64,000 nucleotides of DNA, from assembly GCF_030161395.1 (NCBI RefSeq), contig NZ_BSST01000001.1:2480001-2544000 (forward strand), written 5' to 3'. Source of the DNA: Thalassotalea insulae. GTDB taxonomy: Bacteria > Pseudomonadota > Gammaproteobacteria > Enterobacterales > Alteromonadaceae. Each line of letters starts with the position of its first letter. The first letter of the stretch is position 1. The translations under genes and the position numbers were made by a program. The notes under the pieces were generated by a model that saw only the letters and a list, made by a program, of their open reading frames with translations, was not told the origin of the DNA and did no database searches. Shown here piece by piece: positions 33,995 to 42,242 of the stretch.

Positions 33995-34819
33995 TCATTG
34001 ATTGCAACGGAAATTGTTTTTTAGCAGGTATGGGTTAAATCGGGAATGGAAGTAATTACTGTTGATAGAAGGTGCAAATTCAGATAATTGTGTGATTAGC
34101 ATATTTACTTTATCGGCGAGAATACAATCATGTTTTAGCATCGGATAGGTTTTTTGCCAATATTGATCAAGCCATAATACCGCCCAGATTTCAGCTTTAT
34201 CTTCTTCAAGACCTGACATTGCATAGCCGTTGACAAAGCCCGGGTAAGGGTTGGTAAATAAGGAAACGTTACTGCTTCTAGCATTATGTCCGCCATCACC
34301 ATAGGCAAAGTTTGCGACGTTCAAATTTTGCCAGTTCGGATCTTTGTAATAAGCGCTGCCAAACAGTTGTTGTTCCAGCATATGATAAAATTCATGATGA
34401 ATGACTCGTCGGGCATATCCTTCATTTTTAGCATTAATATCATAGTAAAGTACTTCATTAATATAGTCAGGTACTGCCGCTCTATATTGCTCACCAACGT
34501 ATAATTCTTTGACAAAAATAACCGTTTTCAGATTTGACAACGTAATTAACTCAGCAGGCATTTTGCTAAATTCTTGTTCAAAAATATTAAGGTAATTATC
34601 TAGTTTTTTGCGATCGTTTTCTCTGAGTATTTGATAGCTAATTGGCCAGTGACTAGGCACAATCTTACGAGCATCTGAGGTAAAAGTTACATGATAGTAT
34701 TCGCTGTATATTGGAAGTAATTGCTCGGTTATTGGGGCTGACAACTGATTCAATGAGTTTAAAGAAGAACAGCCTGCTATTAGTAATGTTAAGAGTACAC
34801 AGAGGTATTTATAGATCAT
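33995..34819 (-). CDS. Putative zinc metallopeptidase lipoprotein (HExxH)
   Basis: 274-residue predicted lipoprotein: signal sequence ending IAGC (Cys17) with Ser at +2, so probably outer-membrane sorted. HEFYH at residues 142-146 is a perfect HExxH zinc motif, and a downstream Glu in EEDKAEIW (about 205-212) could be the third ligand, as in gluzincins. I do not recognise the exact family. The start is the ATG at 34819, overlapping the stop of the LytTR regulator (TAATG); the frame extends 2 codons to a TTG. It is the third gene of a kinase-regulator-peptidase operon. Its role, such as a peptidase controlled by or feeding the sensor, is inference. Confidence 0.75.
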   Translation of the reverse strand: MIYKYLCVLLTLLIAGCSSLNSLNQLSAPITEQLLPIYSEYYHVTFTSDARKIVPSHWPISYQILRENDRKKLDNYLNIFEQEFSKMPAELITLSNLKTVIFVKELYVGEQYRAAVPDYINEVLYYDINAKNEGYARRVIHHEFYHMLEQQLFGSAYYKDPNWQNLNVANFAYGDGGHNARSSNVSLFTNPYPGFVNGYAMSGLEEDKAEIWAVLWLDQYWQKTYPMLKHDCILADKVNMLITQLSEFAPSINSNYFHSRFNPYLLKNNFRCNQ

Positions 34820-35562
34820 TAACAATCATTTCCTAAGTTTCGAAACTGATTGGTGAAACTTCTACTGATCTTAATTGGTTCATCAATATGCTTCATCACC
34901 GCAAACATCTGCTCGCTTTCGCTATTTCGAATATGATCGAGTAGATTAATATTAATAATAGTGCTGCGGTGAACTTGCCAAAAATACTCTGGATCAAGCT
35001 GCTGTATGATTGATTTTAATGGAAGTTTCAATAATGAAGTACGTTCTTCGGTGACAACCTCTATATATCGGCCACATGCTTTAAAGTAGATAACATCGTT
35101 GATTGGAATCAGCCAAAGCTTATTGCCAATTTGTACTCTTAATCTTGAAAGGTAAGTTTTCTTCGTTAAGCCCTGTAATATATTGAACATATCAATTGGT
35201 AGATCAGTTAAGCGGCTTTTTAATCGTTCTATACAATTTTTAAGCCGGCTATCAGAATAAGGTTTCAGCAAATAATCGATAGCACCTGAGTCAAACGCTT
35301 GGATCGCGTATTTATCGTATGCGGTGACAAATACTACATGGCAACTGTGTTGAGCTTCACATACTACTTCAAGACCTGAGACATCTCCCATTTGAATATC
35401 TAAAAATGCAACATCAGGTTTAAGGTTTTCCATCAATGTCAGAGCTTCTTTACCTGTTTCGGCGACAGCAATTATTTCTGCTTCAGGCCAAAATTTTTGA
35501 ATTTTATTGATCAGGCTTAACCGCAAGATCTCTTCATCTTCAGCAATCAATACGTTAGTCAT
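34819..35562 (-). CDS. LytTR-family response regulator
   Basis: Two-component regulator: receiver domain (about 1-120) with acidic pair Glu8/Asp9, phospho-acceptor Asp55 (FLDIQMGD) and the conserved Lys in YLLKPY, followed by a LytTR DNA-binding domain (about 140-245: LIPINDVIYFKACGRYIEV, then FWQVHRSTIININLLDHI). LytTR regulators typically bind direct repeats upstream of surface or competence genes. 247 residues. Overlaps the kinase stop by 8 nt and the metallopeptidase start by 1 nt, so all three are translationally coupled. The adjacent receptor gene is a plausible target. Confidence 0.92.
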   Translation of the reverse strand: MTNVLIAEDEEILRLSLINKIQKFWPEAEIIAVAETGKEALTLMENLKPDVAFLDIQMGDVSGLEVVCEAQHSCHVVFVTAYDKYAIQAFDSGAIDYLLKPYSDSRLKNCIERLKSRLTDLPIDMFNILQGLTKKTYLSRLRVQIGNKLWLIPINDVIYFKACGRYIEVVTEERTSLLKLPLKSIIQQLDPEYFWQVHRSTIININLLDHIRNSESEQMFAVMKHIDEPIKISRSFTNQFRNLGNDC

Positions 35563-36631
35563 AAACGGGAACCTCTAGTACGGCGAGTGTTTCTTTTTCT
35601 GGGAGTGCTTTTATCGTGAGGGCGGCATCATCACCATAAGTGATTTTCAGTCGAGATTTTAAATTCTCTAAGCCTGTCCCGTTATTGCTTGCTGTGTAAA
35701 GTCCTGCAGAATCACTCACTATTGCCTTGATATTCTTTTTATTTGTCATTGCACAGGATATGGTAATATTTCCTTTGCCATTGGTTTTCTCAATGCCATG
35801 TTTTATCGCATTTTCAACTAGTGTTAATAATGACATTGGCACAATAGGTAAGTGTTCTAGCTCTTTTGGGATTTGGATATCAAAGTCAAATTTATTTGAA
35901 AATCTGACTTTTTGAATGCTCAGGTACCTGATAAGCATTTCTTTTTCTTCCCCCAGTTTAACAAATTTATATCTGAAAACGGGAACGGTTGAACGTAAAT
36001 ATTCGGTGAGTTCTTCCAGTAAATATTTCGCTTTTTCAGCATCAATATCAATTAAGTTATGGAGACTTGCCAGAGTATTAAAGAAAAAATGAGGTTCTAT
36101 CTGAGCTTGTAGTAGGTGTAATTCTAACTCGGTTTGCTCACGTACTTTAAACTGTTCAATGTATTTCTGTTTGATCAGCTGGAACTTTGGTTGTGATTCT
36201 CTATTTTGGACATATGCCATGACAATCACAGCCCAGGTAGTTGATAAAAAAGCCGAGGATGAATAGACCAGCGCCTGAATTATCGGGTGTGTCTGGTTGT
36301 CACTCCAGTTAAAGATGAAAAACACGATAGGGGCACTAATGGCGAATGACATGATGCCTATCATCAATATTCGGGATAAGTCTAGTTTGACATCAGGTCC
36401 TCGGGATAAAAATAGGTAAGTAAACGCCAGTGCGAAACCAAAAACATTCATTACTTTAAAGTAACCAATAAACGCGGTATAGAGTGATGCAAAGTTAATT
36501 TGTTCTGATAAATAAATATCATAAAGCGCCCTTAATAGGGCAAAAGTTGAGTTGATCAACAAAATCGTAAAGATATTCCTTACGGTCATTAAATAGAAAC
36601 TTGCTTTGATAGACGTTATAAAACTGCTCAT
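35555..36631 (-). CDS. LytS/AlgZ-type membrane histidine kinase
   Basis: Sensor kinase of the His_kinase (PF06580) type. Four predicted membrane helices in the first ~140 residues, no periplasmic domain of size; then a coiled-coil linker, the phospho-acceptor His181 in QAQIEPHFFFNTLASLHNL, and an HATPase domain with the N box LVENAIKHGIE and G box GTGLENLKSRL. 358 residues. No separate sensor domain, so the membrane helices themselves, or a partner, must detect the signal. Partner regulator is the overlapping LytTR gene. A hairpin separates it from the receptor gene upstream. Confidence 0.9.
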   Translation of the reverse strand: MSSFITSIKASFYLMTVRNIFTILLINSTFALLRALYDIYLSEQINFASLYTAFIGYFKVMNVFGFALAFTYLFLSRGPDVKLDLSRILMIGIMSFAISAPIVFFIFNWSDNQTHPIIQALVYSSSAFLSTTWAVIVMAYVQNRESQPKFQLIKQKYIEQFKVREQTELELHLLQAQIEPHFFFNTLASLHNLIDIDAEKAKYLLEELTEYLRSTVPVFRYKFVKLGEEKEMLIRYLSIQKVRFSNKFDFDIQIPKELEHLPIVPMSLLTLVENAIKHGIEKTNGKGNITISCAMTNKKNIKAIVSDSAGLYTASNNGTGLENLKSRLKITYGDDAALTIKALPEKETLAVLEVPVYD

Positions 36632-36658
36632 TACTTATTTATGTCTCGGTGAATTGTA

Positions 36659-36690
36659 AAAATACGCCATTTCTACAGATAGAAATGGCG
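36659..36690 (-). terminator. Terminator between the TonB-dependent receptor and the kinase operon
   Basis: 11-bp perfect stem CGCCATTTCTA (36665-36675) / TAGAAATGGCG (36680-36690), 4-base loop, and on the minus strand TATTTTTA after it. It lies after the receptor stop (36711) and 34 nt before the kinase start (36631), so receptor and kinase are probably separate transcripts or linked by read-through. Confidence 0.85.
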
Positions 36691-36710
36691 ATTTAATGCA
36701 ATGTCAGCGT

Positions 36711-39542
36711 TTAAAATTTATAGGTCATAGAAACTGTAGCAAATCTACCTATGGTATCAAATAGTCCTGCGGTATATCCTAAGTGATAGCTGGCGCCTCC
36801 GCGATTTGCCATTGGTAATTGCGGGGTTTCTTTATCAAATAAGTTATTGATCGCTAAATTAAAATTGAGTTGTTTGTTAAGCCAATAATTCACGCTAAGG
36901 TCGGTATACACCACGGCTTTGGTATATAATGGATGCCTATCTTCAGCTGTCGCATTAATGTCTGTTTTTTGTTGATCGATATAGCGATTGGTTAAGGTTG
37001 CTGAAAAATCCTGATATTGGTAAGTTAAATTAATGTTTGCTCGCCATTTAGGAAAGGCAAGGCTATCAACATATTCTACTGGCGGCGAAAGTTGGTCAGA
37101 CTGTAATTGCCGCTCTATTAGCTTTGACAGTATGGTATTTAAATATACTTGCCCATAACTGCCAAAATCGTATTGATAGTTAATGTTGATATCTAAGCCC
37201 CTGACTTTATGTTTAGATAAGTTTAACTGGGTGGTTTCTACCAGCGATATTTGGCCTTGCTCATTGCGCGAGACGTAATCACAAAATACATTGTCTGTGC
37301 TCAAAGAATCTACACAAGAGCTGATAATGGAATTAACACCGAGTGAGTTTATTTCACCACTAAGATCGATATCCCAATAATCAAACACTAGATCCAGATT
37401 TTCAATCCAGCGCGGAGAGATAACGGCACCTATGGTGGTTGTTTTTGCTTCTTCTGGTTCTAACGCTTTGTTTCCTGAGTTATTGGTAGTGGCCCAGGTC
37501 CAATAAGGAATATTGGCTGAGTCTGCCCCTAGTGTTGCACAGTTCTGCGTGCGGGTAGGGCTGCCATCAACGCCCCAAGGACTACAAGGGTCGTTAACCC
37601 ATTGGCCGCCGTAACTTTCTGTGGCAAATATTTCGTTGATATTAGGTGCTCTAACTGCCTGAGCGAGAGAAGCCCTAAATTTAATATCATCAATGGGTTG
37701 CCATTCGGCGCCAATGTTCCAGCTGGTATTTCCTCCTGCTGTACTATAGTCGGCATAGCGCACTGCACCTTCTATCGATAGTGATTTCGCAAAGGTTTGA
37801 TCTGATAGAAGCGGAACGCGTAGTTCACCATATACTTCAGTGACGTGATAAGAACCTTCAACAGGTAAGGTTACTGAGTTCCCTGTGCCTACACCGCTTT
37901 GCGATATTTCAGAAGGAATTGAACGGCTTTTTTCATCCCGGTATTCAATACCTGCTGCAAAGGCCAACTCACCTGCAGGTAGCATAAATATTGGGCCAGA
38001 AATATTCGCGGTGAATAAAGACTGTTCTATTTCTGATTGGTCAGTATGTTCGGGTAATGACACGTAAGACAACATTTCATCTGTTAGTGGTTGAAAAACG
38101 TTAACCGGAACACAGCTTGAATCGCATGTCGTGCCCCATACGCCGATAGCGGCATCCCAATTACTTTGGCGAATACCACCATAATTAACCACATCGCTTT
38201 TTGCTTTACCGTATTGAGCCGAAGTGCTCCAGTAATAGTCTTGGTTGATGTAGCCTTCTAATTGGCCGACAATTTGGTAGATTGAATTGCTCCAATCTGC
38301 GCCACCTTCGCCTAATTCCGGAAAGTAACCGGCCCACTCTAATCCTTGTCCTGTGCGGTTAACCTCATTTAATTGTTCGCTTGAATAAAACGGGTAGTCT
38401 GTTGGCAGGTAATTGCCGCCATATTCTGCATAGGGTGACCAACGTTGCTCGGAGTCCGAACGGGCATACTTGCCATCTAAAAACAGACTCACATTATTCG
38501 CGAGTTCTTTTTGATAAGTCAGGTTAACATTGAATTTTTCAGAAGGTACAGACAGGCGTTGGTATTGATAATCACCGTGATAATAGCCTTTGCCATCGGT
38601 ATAAGCGCCAAAGAAGCCTTCACTGGCGTTGCCTAATATACCGCCTGGTCCCATCGCAGTTGGTGAAATAGTGCCGTCACTGTTTTGCTTATAAACTTTG
38701 CCGTCGATAAAGAAATTTCTGTCAGACTGATTCCAAAAGCGAATATATTGCTGCACTGTGGTATCAGGTACGCCGTCAATGGTGCCATCCGGGTCGAGTG
38801 GATTTTCTAAATAGGCGATATCATTGTCAACATAACTGCGATTTTTAGCTAAAATTTCTTTGGTTTTATAGTAGCTAAAATTGGCAACCAAATTTCCACC
38901 AAGTACTTCCCGACCATGAGTGATATCGAAAGCCGTGCGCTCGCCATCTTGTTCATTAGACTGACCAAATGAGGCTTTTACTTCTGTACCTTCAAAACTT
39001 TTTTTCAAGATAATGTTCATGACGCCGGCAACTGCGTCGGCGCCATAAATAGCAGACGCGCCACCTGTCATAATTTCAATGCGATCAATTAATGGCACCG
39101 GAATTGACGAAACGTCCACGATTGTTGTGCCGGTAAAAGATGGCACATGTCGTTTACCATTGACTAACACCAGCGTGCGTTCTGCTCCTAATCCTCTGAG
39201 GTTTTGACTGGCCATGCCGGCAAAGCCGTTAAAGTTGCTGGTGGTATCGCCTAAATCGGGAACTGAGATCGGTAATTTATTTAAATAATCGTTAATATTT
39301 AAAGAGCCTGAGCTGGTGATGTCTTCGCCTGATACTGAAATTACTGAGGTTACCGCTTCCATTTCTGTCCGTTTTATCCGGCTACCGGTAATTTCAATGA
39401 CTTCGACCTGTTCCTTGTTTTTAGATTCGTCTGATACTTGTTCTATTTGCTGACTATTGGCCCATGGTGCATAACACGCCGCCATAACAGCTAATGTAAT
39501 CGCTGATTTTTTTATCTCTGCAATAGATTTGCTGTGTTTCAT
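36711..39542 (-). CDS. TonB-dependent receptor (943 residues)
   Basis: Outer-membrane active transporter. Signal peptide to about residue 30 (...ACYAPWANSQ), TonB-box-type region near EVIEITGSRIKRTEME (the ITGSRIKR motif common in Alteromonadales receptors), plug at about 55-170 (RTLVLVNGKRHVPSFTG, IEIMTGGASAIYGADAVAGV), and a 22-strand-type barrel ending in Phe (SMTYKF). Receptors of this ITGSRI type often import peptides or oligosaccharides, but the substrate is not evident. RBS AAGGGG. Its neighbourhood (M1 relic upstream, metallopeptidase lipoprotein downstream) suggests peptides. A palindrome shared with the first receptor lies 93-100 nt upstream. Confidence 0.9.
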   Translation of the reverse strand: MKHSKSIAEIKKSAITLAVMAACYAPWANSQQIEQVSDESKNKEQVEVIEITGSRIKRTEMEAVTSVISVSGEDITSSGSLNINDYLNKLPISVPDLGDTTSNFNGFAGMASQNLRGLGAERTLVLVNGKRHVPSFTGTTIVDVSSIPVPLIDRIEIMTGGASAIYGADAVAGVMNIILKKSFEGTEVKASFGQSNEQDGERTAFDITHGREVLGGNLVANFSYYKTKEILAKNRSYVDNDIAYLENPLDPDGTIDGVPDTTVQQYIRFWNQSDRNFFIDGKVYKQNSDGTISPTAMGPGGILGNASEGFFGAYTDGKGYYHGDYQYQRLSVPSEKFNVNLTYQKELANNVSLFLDGKYARSDSEQRWSPYAEYGGNYLPTDYPFYSSEQLNEVNRTGQGLEWAGYFPELGEGGADWSNSIYQIVGQLEGYINQDYYWSTSAQYGKAKSDVVNYGGIRQSNWDAAIGVWGTTCDSSCVPVNVFQPLTDEMLSYVSLPEHTDQSEIEQSLFTANISGPIFMLPAGELAFAAGIEYRDEKSRSIPSEISQSGVGTGNSVTLPVEGSYHVTEVYGELRVPLLSDQTFAKSLSIEGAVRYADYSTAGGNTSWNIGAEWQPIDDIKFRASLAQAVRAPNINEIFATESYGGQWVNDPCSPWGVDGSPTRTQNCATLGADSANIPYWTWATTNNSGNKALEPEEAKTTTIGAVISPRWIENLDLVFDYWDIDLSGEINSLGVNSIISSCVDSLSTDNVFCDYVSRNEQGQISLVETTQLNLSKHKVRGLDININYQYDFGSYGQVYLNTILSKLIERQLQSDQLSPPVEYVDSLAFPKWRANINLTYQYQDFSATLTNRYIDQQKTDINATAEDRHPLYTKAVVYTDLSVNYWLNKQLNFNLAINNLFDKETPQLPMANRGGASYHLGYTAGLFDTIGRFATVSMTYKF

Positions 39543-39634
39543 CTCGTTTATTCCCCTTACCTGTCTGTAGTTTTTGTTATCGACTTTGGCTATCCAATCA
39601 AATCTCTGATTTCTATGGCAGAGGGAATGAAGCT

Positions 39635-39643
39635 AAGCGCTTT
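39635..39643. promoter_or_regulatory. Palindrome AAGCGCTT upstream of the second receptor
   Basis: AAGCGCTT (39635-39642) followed by T, i.e. AAAGCGCTT on the minus strand, about 95 nt upstream of the receptor start. The same 9-mer occurs at 5227-5235 upstream of the Oar-like receptor. It resembles the core of LacI-family operators; binding is inference. Confidence 0.3.
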
Positions 39644-39697
39644 TAAAATGTCACAGAATGACGTTATTTTGTTATGAAAATTAAGCTTATAGAGTGC

Positions 39698-40183
39698 CTA
39701 GTAATCTACATTGCTTGTTAAGTTTACCTTGATATAAAACTTATTTGTTTCAATTTTATAATGACTTTTGAAATGAAATTTCTGTTTATTTACCGTCGGA
39801 TAAAGCCTTAATGTTTGACCATCAATAATGACATCTATAGGCATATCAAATTCAGCAACATCACTTTTCCACCAGTATTCAACTGTGTTTTCTTTTTCAC
39901 GGGTTTCCAGAACAGGTAAGTGATTAAAATAAAGATATTGGTCAAAAGTTTTTTCAAAATCGTAATCAAAATAATCATTGAAAAAATTAAGTACATCGAC
40001 TGTTGTGAGTATTTGCTTTTTAAAGGTTAGGGTAAAAGATTTAACGCCAGCCCACCATTTTTCATCATCTTGCACTATGTGTCGTAAGGTATTAATAAAT
40101 AATGCTCCTTTGAAATAAATATCACTGTTTGGCCAGTGTGCCACCGAAGGTTCACCAATTAATGGTAAGCGAGTAGATATACC
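39698..40183 (-). pseudogene. Truncated M1-family aminopeptidase (C-terminal remnant)
   Basis: About 160 residues matching only the region after the active site of M1 metallopeptidases: LPLIGEPSVAHWPNSDIYFK followed by GALFINTLRHIVQDDEKWW correspond to the family's IIG...D-Y-KGA-LHTLR region. The catalytic HExxH-E domain is missing: upstream the frame hits a stop at 40184-40186, and the next ~260 bases to cysJ show no M1 sequence in any frame. The only starts in frame are non-ATG (GTG at 40144). So it is a 5'-deleted gene, not a functional enzyme. It may once have formed an M1 peptidase-receptor pair with the downstream receptor gene. Confidence 0.7.
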
Positions 40184-40445
40184 TTAAAACTTAGTGTTAT
40201 AGACTAAAGGGATTCTCATTAACTTTTTCTTTCATGCATAGATAGCTTTAAGTTCTGCTATTACATAGAAATGAGCATATCGGAGAATATTCTCATTCCC
40301 GAATAGATTCACCAAGTAAGTGATATCACACCAGAAGTTAATTTTTTATTTCTTTTTGGAATAAAAAAGCCGTTTCTATTCTTTTTCTTTTAGTTAGTGA
40401 CCGTCTATATTTGCACCATTATTTTGAAATGGGCGAATTGACACT

Positions 40446-42242
40446 ATGTTGCCAGATCAACAGAATTTAAATCAAACAATGTTAGATGCCAATCAGCTGG
40501 CGTCGCTACAGCAAACTATTGGTAATTTTTCCCCGCTGCAGCTTGCCTGGGCAAGCGGCTATTTAGCAGCAAAAGCTGAAGGCGCTTCGTCGGCAGTATT
40601 ACCGGTAGCCGCGAACAGTCAAGCGTCATCTACGTTAACGATATTATTTGGCTCACAAACTGGTAATGCTAAAGGCGTGGCAAAAGCATTGGCTGAGCAG
40701 GCACAGGCACAGGGCTTAACTGTTGACTGTAAAAACATGGGCGAGTTTAAGCCGAAAAGCATTAAAAACGTTTCTCATTTATTAATTGTTGCCAGTACTA
40801 ATGGTGAAGGCGAGCCGCCTGATGATGCTATTGCATTTCATGAGTTTTTATCGTCAAAGAAAGCACCTAAATTAGACCACTTGCACTATAGCGTGCTCGC
40901 GTTAGGCGACACCAGTTATGAGTTTTTCTGCCAAACGGGTAAAGACTTTGATGAATATTTAACTAAGCTTGGTGCAAAACAAATTGCGCCGCGTGTTGAT
41001 TGTGATGTTGATTATGAAGACGCTGCCAATGCCTGGTCGAGCGACATCATCAGTAAAGCGAAAGATATGCTGGGCGATGCTACAGCAGTTTCTAATGTTG
41101 TGGCTATGCCTACGGTTGGCGCAGCTAGCCAATATAGCAAACAGAATCCGTATGCTGCAGAACTTAGTGTCAGCCAAAAAATTACTGGTCGAGATTCTAA
41201 TAAAGATGTTCGCCATATTGAAATTGATCTGGGTGACTCTGGTATAACTTATCAAGCCGGTGATGCACTGGGTGTCTGGTTTGAAAATGACGTTGAATTG
41301 GTTGCAGAGTTAATTAGTGAGCTTGGTTTTGCTGCCAATGATCAGGTTGAGTTGTCTGGTGACACTTTAACATTAAAAGAAGTGCTAACCTCAAAACTGG
41401 AAATTACTCAGACTTCAGTGAACTTTGTCAGCTTTTGGGCTGAGCAGTCGAAAAATGCTGAACTATTAGCGTTAGTGGCTGATAAAAATGCTGCGCGTGA
41501 ATATGCAGCAAACCATCAAGTCGTTGATGTGGTTAAAGCGGCTCCTGCAAAAGTAAGTGTTCAGGCTTTTATCGAAGCTTTGCGTAAAATCACCCCTCGT
41601 TTATATTCTATTGCGTCAAGTCAGGCGGAAGTGGAAGATGAAGTACATTTAACCGTTGGCTTGGTTGAATATCAGGCAAATGGCCATACCCGCAGTGGTG
41701 GTGCCTCCGGCTTTTTAGGTAAACGTCTTGAAGAAGGCGGCGAAGTCAAAGTGTTTATTGAGCACAATGATAACTTCCGTTTACCGGCTGACGGTAATAC
41801 CCCGGTGATCATGATCGGTCCAGGTACCGGTATTGCGCCGTTTAGAGCTTTTTTACAAGAGCGCGAAGCAACTGATGCACAAGGTGATAACTGGTTGTTT
41901 TTTGGCGATCAAACCTTTACCCAAGATTTTCTTTATCAAGTGGAGTGGCAGGCTTATTTAAAATCTGGCTTGTTAACTAAAATTGATTTGGCTTTTTCTC
42001 GCGATCAGGCAGAAAAAATCTATGTTCAGGACAGATTACGTGAAAGTGCTGAACAAGTATTTGCCTGGTTAGAAAAAGGCGCACACCTATATATCTGTGG
42101 TGATATGAGCCGAATGGCAAAAGATGTTGAAGCGGCGTTAGTGGATATCATTTCAGAGCAAGGCAATAAAACGGCTGAACAAGCACAGCAATATTTAAAA
42201 GATTTACGTGACGCTAAGCGTTATCAGAAGGATGTATATTAA
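40446..42242 (+). CDS. cysJ: Sulfite reductase (NADPH) flavoprotein alpha subunit
   Basis: Electron-transferring subunit of assimilatory sulfite reductase (NADPH to FAD to FMN to CysI). Flavodoxin domain at about 62-205 (ILFGSQTGNAKGVAKAL), FAD-binding domain (LRKITPRLYSIASSQ; the RxYS motif) and C-terminal NADPH-binding domain (MIGPGTGIAPFRAFLQER, ending DLRDAKRYQKDVY). 598 residues, as in E. coli. First gene of cysJIH; overlaps cysI by 1 nt. CysB control is expected for this operon, but I could not point to a specific site in the 260-base upstream gap. Confidence 0.97.
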   Translation: MLPDQQNLNQTMLDANQLASLQQTIGNFSPLQLAWASGYLAAKAEGASSAVLPVAANSQASSTLTILFGSQTGNAKGVAKALAEQAQAQGLTVDCKNMGEFKPKSIKNVSHLLIVASTNGEGEPPDDAIAFHEFLSSKKAPKLDHLHYSVLALGDTSYEFFCQTGKDFDEYLTKLGAKQIAPRVDCDVDYEDAANAWSSDIISKAKDMLGDATAVSNVVAMPTVGAASQYSKQNPYAAELSVSQKITGRDSNKDVRHIEIDLGDSGITYQAGDALGVWFENDVELVAELISELGFAANDQVELSGDTLTLKEVLTSKLEITQTSVNFVSFWAEQSKNAELLALVADKNAAREYAANHQVVDVVKAAPAKVSVQAFIEALRKITPRLYSIASSQAEVEDEVHLTVGLVEYQANGHTRSGGASGFLGKRLEEGGEVKVFIEHNDNFRLPADGNTPVIMIGPGTGIAPFRAFLQEREATDAQGDNWLFFGDQTFTQDFLYQVEWQAYLKSGLLTKIDLAFSRDQAEKIYVQDRLRESAEQVFAWLEKGAHLYICGDMSRMAKDVEAALVDIISEQGNKTAEQAQQYLKDLRDAKRYQKDVY

